A stretch of DNA of 64,000 nucleotides. It comes from Arthrobacter sp. StoSoilB5 (lineage in GTDB: Bacteria > Actinomycetota > Actinomycetes > Actinomycetales > Micrococcaceae). Shown in pieces: positions 25,377 to 33,971 of this stretch. The translations under genes were made by a program, and so were the position numbers. The stretch lies in NCBI RefSeq assembly GCF_019977235.1, contig NZ_AP024646.1:744001-808000 (forward strand), given 5' to 3'. Each line of letters starts with the position of its first letter. Within the stretch, counting starts at the first letter, position 1. The notes under the pieces are model-generated. The model searched no databases. It saw nothing but the letters and a program-made list of their open reading frames with translations, and was not told the origin of the DNA.

Positions 25377-26012
25377 ATGCGCACACTCGTCGTGGACCAC
25401 CCGCTGGTCGCTCACAAGCTCACCGTTCTGCGGGATAAGAACACTCCTTCACCGGTCTTCCGGCAGTTGACTGAAGAACTCGTAACCCTGTTGGCCTATG
25501 AAGCCACCCGAGAGGTCAAGACGCAGCCCGTCGAGATCGAGACGCCTGTCACCAAGACCGTGGGCACGGCGTTCACCAAGCCCACTCCACTGGTGGTTCC
25601 CATCCTGCGCGCAGGCCTGGGCATGCTTGAAGGCATGACCAAGCTCGTTCCCACAGCCGAGGTCGGCTTTCTGGGCATGGCCCGGGACGAAGAAACACTG
25701 GACATCATCACCTACGCCGAGCGCCTCCCCGAGAACCTCACCGGCCGGCAGATCTTCGTGCTGGACCCCATGCTGGCCACCGGCGGCACGCTGCGCGAAG
25801 CCATCAAGTTCCTGTTCAAGCGCGGCGCATCGGACGTTACCTGCATCTGCCTGCTGGCAGCTCCGGAGGGCCTGGCCAAGCTGGAAGAGGAACTCAAAGA
25901 CGCCAACGTGAAGGTGGTCCTCGCTTCGATCGACGAGAAGCTCAACGAGAAGTCCTACATCGTGCCGGGCCTCGGCGACGCCGGCGACCGCCTGTACGGT
26001 GTGGCCGGCTGA
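25377..26012 (+). CDS. upp: Uracil phosphoribosyltransferase
   Basis: 211 residues, the standard length. It begins [20 protein letters not shown], a typical Upp start, and has [14 protein letters not shown] and the PRPP loop [15 protein letters not shown] (about residue 128), ending in the uracil-binding [11 protein letters not shown]. It makes UMP from uracil and PRPP in pyrimidine salvage, in the cytosol. The closely divergent arrangement with tadA suggests a shared promoter region. No uracil permease gene is adjacent. Confidence 0.97.
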   Translation: MRTLVVDHPLVAHKLTVLRDKNTPSPVFRQLTEELVTLLAYEATREVKTQPVEIETPVTKTVGTAFTKPTPLVVPILRAGLGMLEGMTKLVPTAEVGFLGMARDEETLDIITYAERLPENLTGRQIFVLDPMLATGGTLREAIKFLFKRGASDVTCICLLAAPEGLAKLEEELKDANVKVVLASIDEKLNEKSYIVPGLGDAGDRLYGVAG

Positions 26013-26035
26013 CGCTCCCTTTTCTGCCTCGACGC

Positions 26036-26143
26036 TCCTGCCCAGTTAGCTAAGCCCGGTCCCGGAAAATCCGTGTTGGATCGCCGGATTTCCGGGACTG
26101 CCCGGTGCCGAAAACTCCTGCTACCGGTGGCAACTGGGCAGGA
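26036..26143. repeat. Nested inverted repeats downstream of upp (108 bp)
   Basis: Outer perfect 12-bp arms TCCTGCCCAGTT (26036-26047) and AACTGGGCAGGA (26132-26143) enclose a second hairpin GTCCCGGAAAATCCG (26059-26073) / CGGATTTCCGGGAC (26085-26098), perfect except for one extra A. The inner one could terminate upp; the outer arms look like the ends of a small mobile or structured element. Confidence 0.7.
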
Positions 26144-26196
26144 ATGTCAGTTCTCCCGGGAACGATTGCCCCCTACCGGTTTCGTGGGTCCCCGGA

Positions 26197-26202
26197 TAGC
26201 CT
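26197..26202 (+). promoter_or_regulatory. -10 box TAGCCT, predicted leaderless promoter
   Basis: TAGCCT ends 7 bases before the ATG at 26210 and no ribosome site is present. This decides the start of the VOC gene against an upstream in-frame ATG at 26105. Confidence 0.45.
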
Positions 26203-26209
26203 GTGGCGC

Positions 26210-26587
26210 ATGGACTGGAAACTTGAACTGGTGTTTGTCCCTGTGTCCGATGTGGATCGCGCGAAGGATTTTTACGTCAACAAAGTTGGTTTCAACCCCG
26301 ATTTCGATGAGCGTCCCATGGACGGCATCCGCTTTGTGCAGTTGACCCCGCCGGGTTCGGCCTGTTCCATCGCGATCGGCGAGGGGCTCAGCGATGCCCC
26401 TCCTGGAACAGCGCCATCCCTGCAAATGGTGGTGAGCGATATCAACAAGGCGCACGAGCAGCTCAAGGCGAACGGCGTCGAGGTCAGCGATATTGACGTC
26501 CAGGACTGGGGACAGTTCGTCCATTTTGCGGACCCCGACGGCAATAAATGGGCGGTGCAATACATTCCGCATCGGCCCAACGGCTAA
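26210..26587 (+). CDS. VOC superfamily (glyoxalase-like) protein
   Basis: 125 residues. It starts MDWKLELVFVPVSDVDRAKD followed by FYVNKVGF, a typical VOC N-terminus, and ends VHFADPDGNKWAVQYIPHRP with the DPDGN-x-W signature. The His found as metal ligand in many VOC proteins is not clear in the first strand, so a catalytic metal is uncertain. Role unknown. It is followed 45 bp later by a HAD hydrolase on the same strand. Confidence 0.85.
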   Translation: MDWKLELVFVPVSDVDRAKDFYVNKVGFNPDFDERPMDGIRFVQLTPPGSACSIAIGEGLSDAPPGTAPSLQMVVSDINKAHEQLKANGVEVSDIDVQDWGQFVHFADPDGNKWAVQYIPHRPNG

Positions 26588-26632
26588 GTCACAGTTCGCC
26601 CCTACCCTTGCATGGTGCGGCAGGATGGAGCC

Positions 26633-27337
26633 ATGAGCCATCCTGCCGAACCGACTATGCCTGCCGAACGAGCCGAGCGGGCGCCAACCCTGACCGTCCG
26701 TGCTGTCCTCTTCGACATGGACGGAACACTGGTGGACTCTACAGCGATCGTGGAGCAGGTGTGGCTGGAGTTCGCCGAACGATACGGCCTTGATTACAAC
26801 GAGATCCTGCGGACGTCCCACGGCGTGCAAGCGGGCGATACTGTGCGCCGCTATGCGCCGGCAGGTGCTGATTTTGAAGCTCTGACGGCCGAGCTGGGCG
26901 AAATGGAACGCACCAGAATCGATGGCGTGGTTGCCCTCCCGGGTGCCGAAGCCCTGCTTGCTGCGTTGCCTGACGACGCCATCGCGCTGGTCACGTCTGC
27001 CGACCGCATCCTTGCCGACATCCGCATGCAGGCTGCCGGACTTTCGATGCCGGCGACCGCGGTCACCGCCGAGGCTGTCACGCGCGGCAAGCCGCACCCG
27101 GAGGGCTACCTCAAAGCCGCGGCTCTGCTGGGCGCGGACCCGGCCGACGTCGTGGTTTTCGAAGATGCCCCCGCAGGCATCGCGGCGGCCCGTGCGGCCG
27201 GGATGCGGACCGTAGTGGTAGGCGACGCCGGTGGCGAGCTTGGGCCCGGCATGTGGCGTATCCCGGACTACTCCGCAGTCACCGTCACTGCTGTGAAGGA
27301 CGACGACGGCGGTCACCTCATCAGCTTCACGCTATAG
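26633..27337 (+). CDS. HAD-superfamily hydrolase (subfamily IA, phosphoglycolate/sugar phosphatase-like)
   Basis: 234 residues from the ATG at 26633 (GGAG just upstream). Motif I is VLFDMDGTLVDS (nucleophile Asp28, general acid Asp30), motif II VTSADR, motif III Lys in RGKPHPEGYLKAA, motif IV VVFEDAPAGIAAARAAGM. The order and spacing are those of HAD-IA sugar-phosphate phosphatases. The exact substrate is not predictable. It reads in the same direction as the VOC gene before and the decarboxylase after. Confidence 0.9.
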   Translation: MSHPAEPTMPAERAERAPTLTVRAVLFDMDGTLVDSTAIVEQVWLEFAERYGLDYNEILRTSHGVQAGDTVRRYAPAGADFEALTAELGEMERTRIDGVVALPGAEALLAALPDDAIALVTSADRILADIRMQAAGLSMPATAVTAEAVTRGKPHPEGYLKAAALLGADPADVVVFEDAPAGIAAARAAGMRTVVVGDAGGELGPGMWRIPDYSAVTVTAVKDDDGGHLISFTL

Positions 27338-27396
27338 CTCTGGTTAGCCTCTTTAGCCCCGGCAGGCCCCGACTGTTCCAACCGGTGAACCGGGAG

Positions 27397-27402
27397 TAGG
27401 CT
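27397..27402 (+). promoter_or_regulatory. -10 box TAGGCT, predicted leaderless promoter of the PLP decarboxylase
   Basis: TAGGCT ends 6 bases before the ATG at 27409. This favours the ATG over the in-frame GTG at 27403, since the transcript should begin at the ATG. Confidence 0.5.
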
Positions 27403-27408
27403 GTGCGC

Positions 27409-28800
27409 ATGTCTGCGTTGCCGGAGGCGTATGGTGCTGCACTGGAACGGGCCATGGCCCACGCTACCCACTGGCTAGCATCCGTACCCGAGCGGGCAGT
27501 CCGTCCTGAATTCGACGCCGATCAAGTCGCCGCGACCCTTCTTCCGCGCCTCCCCGATGGTCCTACGGACGCGGCGGACGTAGTTGATGAACTCGCCGCG
27601 CTGGCCGAACCGGGATTGATGGCGATCCAGTCGGGACGGTTCTACGGCTGGGTCATGGGCGGAACCCTGCCAGCTGCCATGGCCGCTGATTGGCTGGTCA
27701 CCGCGTGGGACCAGAACGCCGGACTTCGATTTGCGACGCCAGCCGCCGCTGCCATTGAGGAGTCGGCTGCAGCGTGGCTGCTGGACCTGTTGCACCTTCC
27801 CGAAGGGTCCGACGTCGGATTCACCACGGGGGCGACCACCGCCAACTTCGCGGGGCTGGCTGCCGGGCGGCAATACCTGATGGATGAAGCCGGGTGGGAC
27901 CTCGCGGACCTGGGCTTGACGGGGGCGCCGCGGATCACCACGTTTGCTGGCCGGGAAAGGCACGCGGCAGTGGACCTTGCCCTGCGGTATCTGGGGCTGG
28001 GAGCCTGCGTTCCCGTGGACACGGACGATCAAGGCAGGATCCTGCCGGAGGCCCTCGCGGACGCCATGGACGAGCAACCCGGACGTTCCCTCGTGTGCCT
28101 GCAGGCCGGCAACCTGCATTCAGGTGCGTTCGATCCGATGTCTGAAGCAATCGCGGTAGCCCATGACCGCGAGGCCTGGGTCCACGTGGATGGGGCGTTT
28201 GGGTTGTGGGCCGCGGTCAGCCCACACCTGCGGGAGCGGTTGGCCGGAGTGGAGGCGGCCGATTCATGGGCCACCGATGCCCACAAGACGCTGAACGTTC
28301 CGTACGACTGTGGCTTGGCCATTGTCTCCCGACCGGAAGCTCTGAGACGCGCCTTCAGCATCCATACGAGCTACCTCATTGCAACGGAGACCGGACTGGG
28401 CGATCCGTTCGACAAGGTCCCGGAATTGTCCCGCCGTGCCCGCGGTATTCCGGTCTGGGCGGCCCTCCGGCAGTTGGGCCGCTCAGGAACAATCGAGATG
28501 GTGGAAGGACTGGCCGCCAACGCCCGCGCCTTGGCTGAGGGTCTGTCCGGCATTCCGGGAGTGGAGATCCTCAACGAGGTCGTATTCACCCAAGTCTCCG
28601 TCAGCTTCGGCAGCGATGAGCGTACCCGCCGCATCACGCAGCGTCTCATGGCCGAGGGCGCAGTGTGGATGTCAGGTTCCGCCTGGAGAGGCCGGGACAT
28701 CCTGCGGATCTCCGTGAGCAACTGGTCCACGGATGCCGACGACGTCGCCCGGTCGGTGGACGCTGTGCGGCGTGCGGTGAAGGCGGAACCGGAAGGATAG
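27409..28800 (+). CDS. Group II pyridoxal-phosphate-dependent decarboxylase
   Basis: 463 residues. The fold-type-I features are all present: GFTTGATTANFAGLAAGR (PLP phosphate region), AGNLHSGAFDP, HVDGAFGLWAA with the PLP-pairing Asp, and SWATDAHKTLNVPYDCG with the Schiff-base lysine (about residue 285). The family includes aromatic-amino-acid, glutamate and 2,4-diaminobutyrate decarboxylases; the substrate is not clear from residues seen. It stands alone and is convergent with the GH130 operon end (3-bp gap between stops). Confidence 0.87.
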   Translation: MSALPEAYGAALERAMAHATHWLASVPERAVRPEFDADQVAATLLPRLPDGPTDAADVVDELAALAEPGLMAIQSGRFYGWVMGGTLPAAMAADWLVTAWDQNAGLRFATPAAAAIEESAAAWLLDLLHLPEGSDVGFTTGATTANFAGLAAGRQYLMDEAGWDLADLGLTGAPRITTFAGRERHAAVDLALRYLGLGACVPVDTDDQGRILPEALADAMDEQPGRSLVCLQAGNLHSGAFDPMSEAIAVAHDREAWVHVDGAFGLWAAVSPHLRERLAGVEAADSWATDAHKTLNVPYDCGLAIVSRPEALRRAFSIHTSYLIATETGLGDPFDKVPELSRRARGIPVWAALRQLGRSGTIEMVEGLAANARALAEGLSGIPGVEILNEVVFTQVSVSFGSDERTRRITQRLMAEGAVWMSGSAWRGRDILRISVSNWSTDADDVARSVDAVRRAVKAEPEG

Positions 28801-28803
28801 CCC

Positions 28804-30903
28804 CTACTTCCGCACCAACTGGACCATGGTGAAACCACCGGGCGCAACGGTCACGCGGCCGGAACGGTCCTCTCCAATGCTTGCCTGGGCCGGGCGAATA
28901 GCCTTACCGGACGCGTCGTAGGCCTGTTGTCGGAGCGTAAAGCCGCGGGGCACATCTACCTTGCGCACCCTGGTGTCTGCGGCGGCGCTTATGTACAGCG
29001 TGGAGGTTCCCGCGGCTCCAGTGACGGAGACGGCAGAGATGATGGGCTGGATGAGCAGGGCATCGATGACGACAGTACCTGTACTCTTGCCGAGGAAGTT
29101 GCCTGCTCCCGCCGGCAGTGCACGTTCCAGCGAGAGTGGGGACAGCTTGCCCGCTGCTTCCGTGATGCCCTGCGCGCCGGCCTCGCCGTTGGCAGTAGTG
29201 CCCAGCAGCGTCCGATTGGCAGACCAACCCGTAGTCCCCGAAGGCGTGATGCCCTGATTGACGATCGGGTAGACGGCCCGCTCCTGGTCCGCAGCCGGTA
29301 ACTGGAAGCCCAGCGACGCCCCAGCCTCCAGCGTTACGTAGGCACCGCCGGAATAGTTGGCTTCGCCCGTCCATGCGGAGGTGGGCTTGACCACTGAACC
29401 TGAGCCACCGATTGTGCCGGATTCGGCTTCGACGACGCTTAGCCCGTTGGTGCTGACAGTCTTGTTGATGCCGAGTGCCTTCGCCTTCAGCGCCGGATCG
29501 GCGTCCAGGGCAAGCATGGTGAGCAGGGCGTGGATAGTGGATTCAGCGCCCGAGTTCGGGTTGACGCGGCCGTCGCGTTCAATGCCGTCGACGGCGGTAC
29601 CGGTGGCCGGGTTGTAGGCGGGAGCGTTGCTGCGGTTGGCTCCGAAGAACCAGCCGGCGGTGATCGCTGCCACCTCCAGCAGCCCGGGTGCGTTGCCTGC
29701 CTTGGCTGTTGCCACGAGGCTTTGCACGCGGGAATCCACGCCATAAGCGATCTGTGCTTCGCCCGGCGTCGGACTCCAAGCGTTGTCCGGGCCACCGGCG
29801 ACTAGCAGCTGCGGGGTGAACTGTGCGGCATCCCGAACGGCAGACGTCAGTAGGTCGTCCCGGTCGAGGACCGGCGAGGCAGTGGCGACGGCGGCCGGCG
29901 CCATGCCGCCCCAGGCGTGCCAGAGCGTCTGGGACTTGTTCCACGGCATGATCGCACCGAATGGCCATTGGCCCACAGAGCCTGAAGACATCCCAGCGAT
30001 GCCTTCAGTTAGCTGGGTCAGTGCAGTATTGGCAAGCATGTCATCCGGCACGGCTTTTGCATATGCGGCGAGCCCCAACACGGCCTCCGCCGAAGCGTCT
30101 GCGCCACCGGCGATCAACCAGGCCGGGACCCTGGTGCCGTCGGCCACGTCGTAGCTGCCGTATTTGGCCAAGGATTGCTTTTTTAGGGACTCGACGGCCA
30201 AATGCAGCCGATCCTGCAAGAAAGAAGCGAACTGGGGGTCGGCGGTCTTGAAGGCTGCATACCCCTCGCCGAGGGCCCAGACAGTACGGGCGAGCCAGTA
30301 TGACTCGGCGGAATCGGAAGGATCCGGCAACTCAATGGGCGAGGCGCTGGGGGTCAGTGTTCCGTCCGGCTGTTGCCACAGCACTACGTTTCCCGCGTGG
30401 GGGCCGGTGGTGGTTTGCAGAAAAGTCAAAGAACGCAGTGTTTGGAAAGCATGTTCTCGGCTCGCTTCCCGTCCGGTCTGCTGCCAATGGCGCAGGTAGA
30501 CCACGGCGGTCCGGGCGATGTCGTCCGCGTTATACGCGCCTTGGCTCCAGTGTCCGGTGGCCGGGTCCAGGGATCCGCCACCAACGCGCCGGAAGCTCCC
30601 GTCCGCGTTCTTGTCCGCATAGGTCCAGGGGGCCTGCGCGCTCGGCTGCGCCTCCAGTTCGTAGGTAGTGTGCCCTTCCAGGGCCGCGAGCGGAACCGTT
30701 TCCAGCAGGAAATCCAGATGGGACAGGTTGGTAAGCGGCTCAGTCACTGTCGCGTCCGATGTTGCCGTCGGTGCAACAAGGGGCGCCTCTACCGGCGCAG
30801 CGGCGGCAGGTCCGGTCCCGACACCCACCACGAGCAATGACATCGCCGCAGCGAGAGCCGCGGGCTTGGCGAGCAGCTTCGAACGGACAGGTGTTTTGGT
30901 CAT
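28804..30903 (-). CDS. Large secreted protein, helical-toroid plus CBM-like domain, family not recognised
   Basis: 699 residues from the ATG at 30903 (AGGAG upstream). A signal peptide (SKLLAKPAALAAAMSLLVVG, cleaved after AAAAP region) is followed by a helix-rich domain (about 50-480) with repeated helix pairs such as YWLARTVWALGEGYAAF and AEAVLGLAAYAKA and the segment DGRVNPNSGAESTIHALL, as seen in (alpha/alpha)6 proteins near GH130 genes. Residues about 490-620 resemble a CBM35/CBM6-like sandwich (VVEAESGTIGGSG, YSGGAYVTLEAG). Last gene of the GH130/ABC operon; probably an extracellular glycan-active enzyme, but no catalytic residues can be assigned. Confidence 0.72.
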   Translation of the reverse strand: MTKTPVRSKLLAKPAALAAAMSLLVVGVGTGPAAAAPVEAPLVAPTATSDATVTEPLTNLSHLDFLLETVPLAALEGHTTYELEAQPSAQAPWTYADKNADGSFRRVGGGSLDPATGHWSQGAYNADDIARTAVVYLRHWQQTGREASREHAFQTLRSLTFLQTTTGPHAGNVVLWQQPDGTLTPSASPIELPDPSDSAESYWLARTVWALGEGYAAFKTADPQFASFLQDRLHLAVESLKKQSLAKYGSYDVADGTRVPAWLIAGGADASAEAVLGLAAYAKAVPDDMLANTALTQLTEGIAGMSSGSVGQWPFGAIMPWNKSQTLWHAWGGMAPAAVATASPVLDRDDLLTSAVRDAAQFTPQLLVAGGPDNAWSPTPGEAQIAYGVDSRVQSLVATAKAGNAPGLLEVAAITAGWFFGANRSNAPAYNPATGTAVDGIERDGRVNPNSGAESTIHALLTMLALDADPALKAKALGINKTVSTNGLSVVEAESGTIGGSGSVVKPTSAWTGEANYSGGAYVTLEAGASLGFQLPAADQERAVYPIVNQGITPSGTTGWSANRTLLGTTANGEAGAQGITEAAGKLSPLSLERALPAGAGNFLGKSTGTVVIDALLIQPIISAVSVTGAAGTSTLYISAAADTRVRKVDVPRGFTLRQQAYDASGKAIRPAQASIGEDRSGRVTVAPGGFTMVQLVRK

Positions 30904-30971
30904 GTCTTCTCCTGGTTTGGGTAGGGTGGGGGCGATCATGGCCGAGGCTTGATGCCCCGGCCACGGCACCG

Positions 30972-32054
30972 TCAGACTCGATCGAGCCTGGCGACGCCAA
31001 TCTTTGAATCAGCCATGCCGTAGAACACAAACAGCTGGTCGCCAATCTTTTCGATCGCGGTGGGGAAGACTACGTTGGGCACGATGCCGGAGATTTCGTC
31101 CTCGGTTTCGGGGGCAAGGAGCGGCTTGTCGCTGCGGGCGATGACGAGGGAGGGATCATCGGCATCCAGGATCATGGCCGCTGCGGAATAGTTGACGTTT
31201 TGCTGTTGTCCAAAAGCCGAGGCAACGATCTTGCCGGTCACTCCATGGTGGATGAGCAACCAGCCCTCTTCCACGCGGATTGGCGCCGGCCCGCCGCCGA
31301 TCTTGAGCTCCTCGAAGGGATACTCACTCAGGGCAACAAGCTTGTGCTTGCCCATGTGGACCAGGTTCCTGAGGTCTTTCTGGACGTCTTCCACAGCCAC
31401 ATACGAGATCCAGATTCCGGGCCGCTTGTCCGTGAGTCCGGCGGGCACATGCTCGCCTTCGCCTTCCCGGATCCAGCCGAGGTCCCACATTGGCCGGTGC
31501 AGCATGGCATAGGACGCCACGCCGTCGGGGTCGTTGACCGGCTCAGGGAAGAACACGGCGTCCTTGTTCGGGAACAGGTTCAGGTCCATGGACAGCTCGG
31601 CTTTGTACTCGAAGAAACACGGACCCATGCGTTCCCAGTTGCGCAGGTCCTCGGAATGGGCGAACGCCAGGCGGGGACCCAAAGGCCCGTAGGCCACGTA
31701 TGTCATCAAGTGCTTGCCCAGCGAGGGCACCCACGTTGTGCGGGGGTCCTCTGTGCCTGCGTTGTTCAGGCCCCGTTCCCATCCTTCGTCGGGGGCCATC
31801 ACGACGCCCTGGCGTTCGACGCCGGTGGGGACGCCGTCGTCGCCAATGACCACTTTGGCGAGGCCCACACGGGAGACATTTCCCTTCGCGACCAAGCGGG
31901 GTAGAAGGTAAAGCTCGCCGTCCGGGCCGCGGCCACTGGCAGGGTTGAGCACCCCCTCCGCTTCGAAATCATTGCCGTCCTCCGGCGTCATGATGACGCC
32001 GGCACGAGTGAGGGCGAACGGGACAGTTGGCAGTGCTGATTGAGTGGAAGTCAT
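30972..32054 (-). CDS. GH130 family glycoside phosphorylase or beta-mannosidase
   Basis: 360 residues without signal peptide, so cytosolic. It has the five-bladed propeller motifs of GH130: AEGVLNPASGRGPDGELYLL, NNAGTEDPRTTWV, WLLIHHGVTG, NVVFPTA and LFVFYGMADSKIGVA. Family members phosphorolyse beta-mannosides or hydrolyse beta-1,2-mannosides; which activity applies cannot be decided here. It lies 6 bp after the ABC permease and 68 bp before the secreted protein, so it likely acts on the imported oligosaccharide. Confidence 0.9.
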   Translation of the reverse strand: MTSTQSALPTVPFALTRAGVIMTPEDGNDFEAEGVLNPASGRGPDGELYLLPRLVAKGNVSRVGLAKVVIGDDGVPTGVERQGVVMAPDEGWERGLNNAGTEDPRTTWVPSLGKHLMTYVAYGPLGPRLAFAHSEDLRNWERMGPCFFEYKAELSMDLNLFPNKDAVFFPEPVNDPDGVASYAMLHRPMWDLGWIREGEGEHVPAGLTDKRPGIWISYVAVEDVQKDLRNLVHMGKHKLVALSEYPFEELKIGGGPAPIRVEEGWLLIHHGVTGKIVASAFGQQQNVNYSAAAMILDADDPSLVIARSDKPLLAPETEDEISGIVPNVVFPTAIEKIGDQLFVFYGMADSKIGVARLDRV

Positions 32055-32060
32055 AAGAAG

Positions 32061-33002
32061 TTAGCCCTTTACGCTTGAACCGATGTTGCTGGAAATGAAT
32101 TGGCGTTGGAAGAAAATGAAAAGCGCGATGGCAGGGGCCGCGAGGACGCAGGCACCGGCCAGGATGGCGCCGAACGGGTTTGAAGCTGTCGCGGCGATGT
32201 TGGAGATGTAGTTGGCCAGGGAAACGGCCAGTGGCTGGATAGCCTGGTCCTTTGTCACCAGGAATGGCCACAGGAACTCGTTCCACGGACCGATGAACGT
32301 CAAGAGGACCGCTGTGACGATTGCCGGCCGGACAAGCGGAATGGCGATCTGCCACAGGATCCTAAGCTCAGACGCGCCGTCGATCCTCGCTGCTTCAAAC
32401 AGCGTTGACGGCAACTGCATGAAGTACTGGCGGAACACGAATACGGCAGTTGAGTTGATGGCGAACGGCAGGATCATGCCCAAATAGCTGTCAGCCAGCC
32501 CGTAATCGCGCACGATCATGACGTACAGCGGGATCAGCAGCAGCTGGAACGGGACCATCTGCACCAGGAGCATCATTGCGAACACCACACCGCGACCCCG
32601 GAACTGCATCTGCGCGAGCGCATAGCCAACCAGCAACCCAAACACCACGGTGAAGAAAATGACGCCGCCCGTGAAGATGCCGGAATTGGCCAATCCACGC
32701 AGCAGATCGATTGACCCGTTGATGCTGCTGTAGTTCTCGACTGTGAGGTTTGCCGGATTGGGGAATGCGCCGGCCACAGAAGTATCCGGCGAGCCCTGCA
32801 ACGAGCCAATGAGCATGTAGTAGAAGGGAAAGAGGAATACGAAGGCGCCGATGGCCAGAAGCACAAAGCTTCCCACGCCGAGGTTCCGGTGCTTTTCCAC
32901 AGAGGAGTTTTCCGGAGCGACGTTTTCCGGAACTGACACTGACGGACCAAGCCGCCGGCCGTCGTCGTCGTTTGTTCGGTTGCTGGCGCTGACTACCGAC
33001 AT
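32061..33002 (-). CDS. Carbohydrate ABC transporter permease (MalG type)
   Basis: 313 residues from the ATG at 33002, which has AAGGAGG 7 bases upstream and sits directly after the stop of the previous permease. It has six membrane segments and the EAA loop EAARIDGASELRILWQIAIP, which docks to the ATPase. The C-terminus ends QFISSNIGSSVKG, as usual for MalG-type (CUT1) subunits. No ATPase gene is in the operon, so it presumably uses a shared MsiK-like ATPase encoded elsewhere. Confidence 0.93.
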   Translation of the reverse strand: MSVVSASNRTNDDDGRRLGPSVSVPENVAPENSSVEKHRNLGVGSFVLLAIGAFVFLFPFYYMLIGSLQGSPDTSVAGAFPNPANLTVENYSSINGSIDLLRGLANSGIFTGGVIFFTVVFGLLVGYALAQMQFRGRGVVFAMMLLVQMVPFQLLLIPLYVMIVRDYGLADSYLGMILPFAINSTAVFVFRQYFMQLPSTLFEAARIDGASELRILWQIAIPLVRPAIVTAVLLTFIGPWNEFLWPFLVTKDQAIQPLAVSLANYISNIAATASNPFGAILAGACVLAAPAIALFIFFQRQFISSNIGSSVKG

Positions 33003-33003
33003 G

Positions 33004-33969
33004 TCAGGCCTCCTTCCCGCCCACAAGGCGTTTCTGGATCAGGGCAATCAGCAACACACCGATCACCAACACCACCCCCAGCGCAGCGGCGACATCCGGA
33101 TTGCCCTGCAGGATGCCCTTTTGGTACATGAGGAACACCGGCGAGGTGGATGCGCCATCCGGCCCGCCGCCACCGGTGAGGAGGTACGGCTCAGTGAAGA
33201 GGTTTGCGCCAGTAATAGTGGCCAAAAGGGTGACGAGCACGCTGGCCGCGCGCACGCCCGGAACAGTGACGTTCCAGAACTGAACCCACTTGTTGGCACC
33301 ATCCACAGAGGCGGACTCGTACAGTTCATCCGGGATGTTCTGGAGCGCGGCGAGGTAGAGCAGGATGAAGAAGCCCAGCTGTTTCCACGTCACGTACAGC
33401 GCCACGGTGGGCATCGCGAGCCAGGAGTTGACCAACCACGACGGGTTCGGAGCCAGCGGTCCCATGAGGGAGTTCACCAGGCCGTTCTGCTGAAACAGGA
33501 AGAGCCAGACTCCGACAACGGCTACGCTCGCCGTGACGTATGGGACGTAGTAGCTGACCCTGAAGAAAGTCTTCAGCCTGGTGACCCGGTTCAAGGCGTT
33601 GGCCAGCACGAGGGATAAGCCCACGGTGAGTGGAACGTTGATGGCCAGGAACACTCCGATGTTGGCGAACGATCGCTGGACAGCGGGGTCGGACAAGATG
33701 GTGACGTAGTTCTCCAAGCCCACAAAGGGACGTTCCACGGGTACACCGGGGGCCGTGAAGAAGAAATCGTGGAAGGAAATGTAGACGGCGTACCCCAAGG
33801 GGTAAGCCAGTACCGCCAGGATGAAGATGACGTATGGTGCGCTGAACAACAATCCCAGCGGCTGAGGGCCAAAGATGCACTTTGGCCTCAGCCGCCGGAA
33901 GACTGTTCTCCCGTCGGCTTTCCGTGTTGCGGATGTGCTTTCGGAGGAGGCGAGTGGCATGGGGGCCAC
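33004..33969 (-). CDS. Carbohydrate ABC transporter permease (MalF type)
   Basis: 321 residues from a GTG 2 bases after the stop of the binding-protein gene (an ATG follows 3 codons later). Six membrane segments begin at LLFSAPYVIFILAVLAYPLG. The EAA-type loop is YESASVDGANKWVQFWNVTV. It forms the CUT1 importer channel with the MalG-type subunit. Confidence 0.93.
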   Translation of the reverse strand: MAPMPLASSESTSATRKADGRTVFRRLRPKCIFGPQPLGLLFSAPYVIFILAVLAYPLGYAVYISFHDFFFTAPGVPVERPFVGLENYVTILSDPAVQRSFANIGVFLAINVPLTVGLSLVLANALNRVTRLKTFFRVSYYVPYVTASVAVVGVWLFLFQQNGLVNSLMGPLAPNPSWLVNSWLAMPTVALYVTWKQLGFFILLYLAALQNIPDELYESASVDGANKWVQFWNVTVPGVRAASVLVTLLATITGANLFTEPYLLTGGGGPDGASTSPVFLMYQKGILQGNPDVAAALGVVLVIGVLLIALIQKRLVGGKEA

Positions 33970-33971
33970 GG

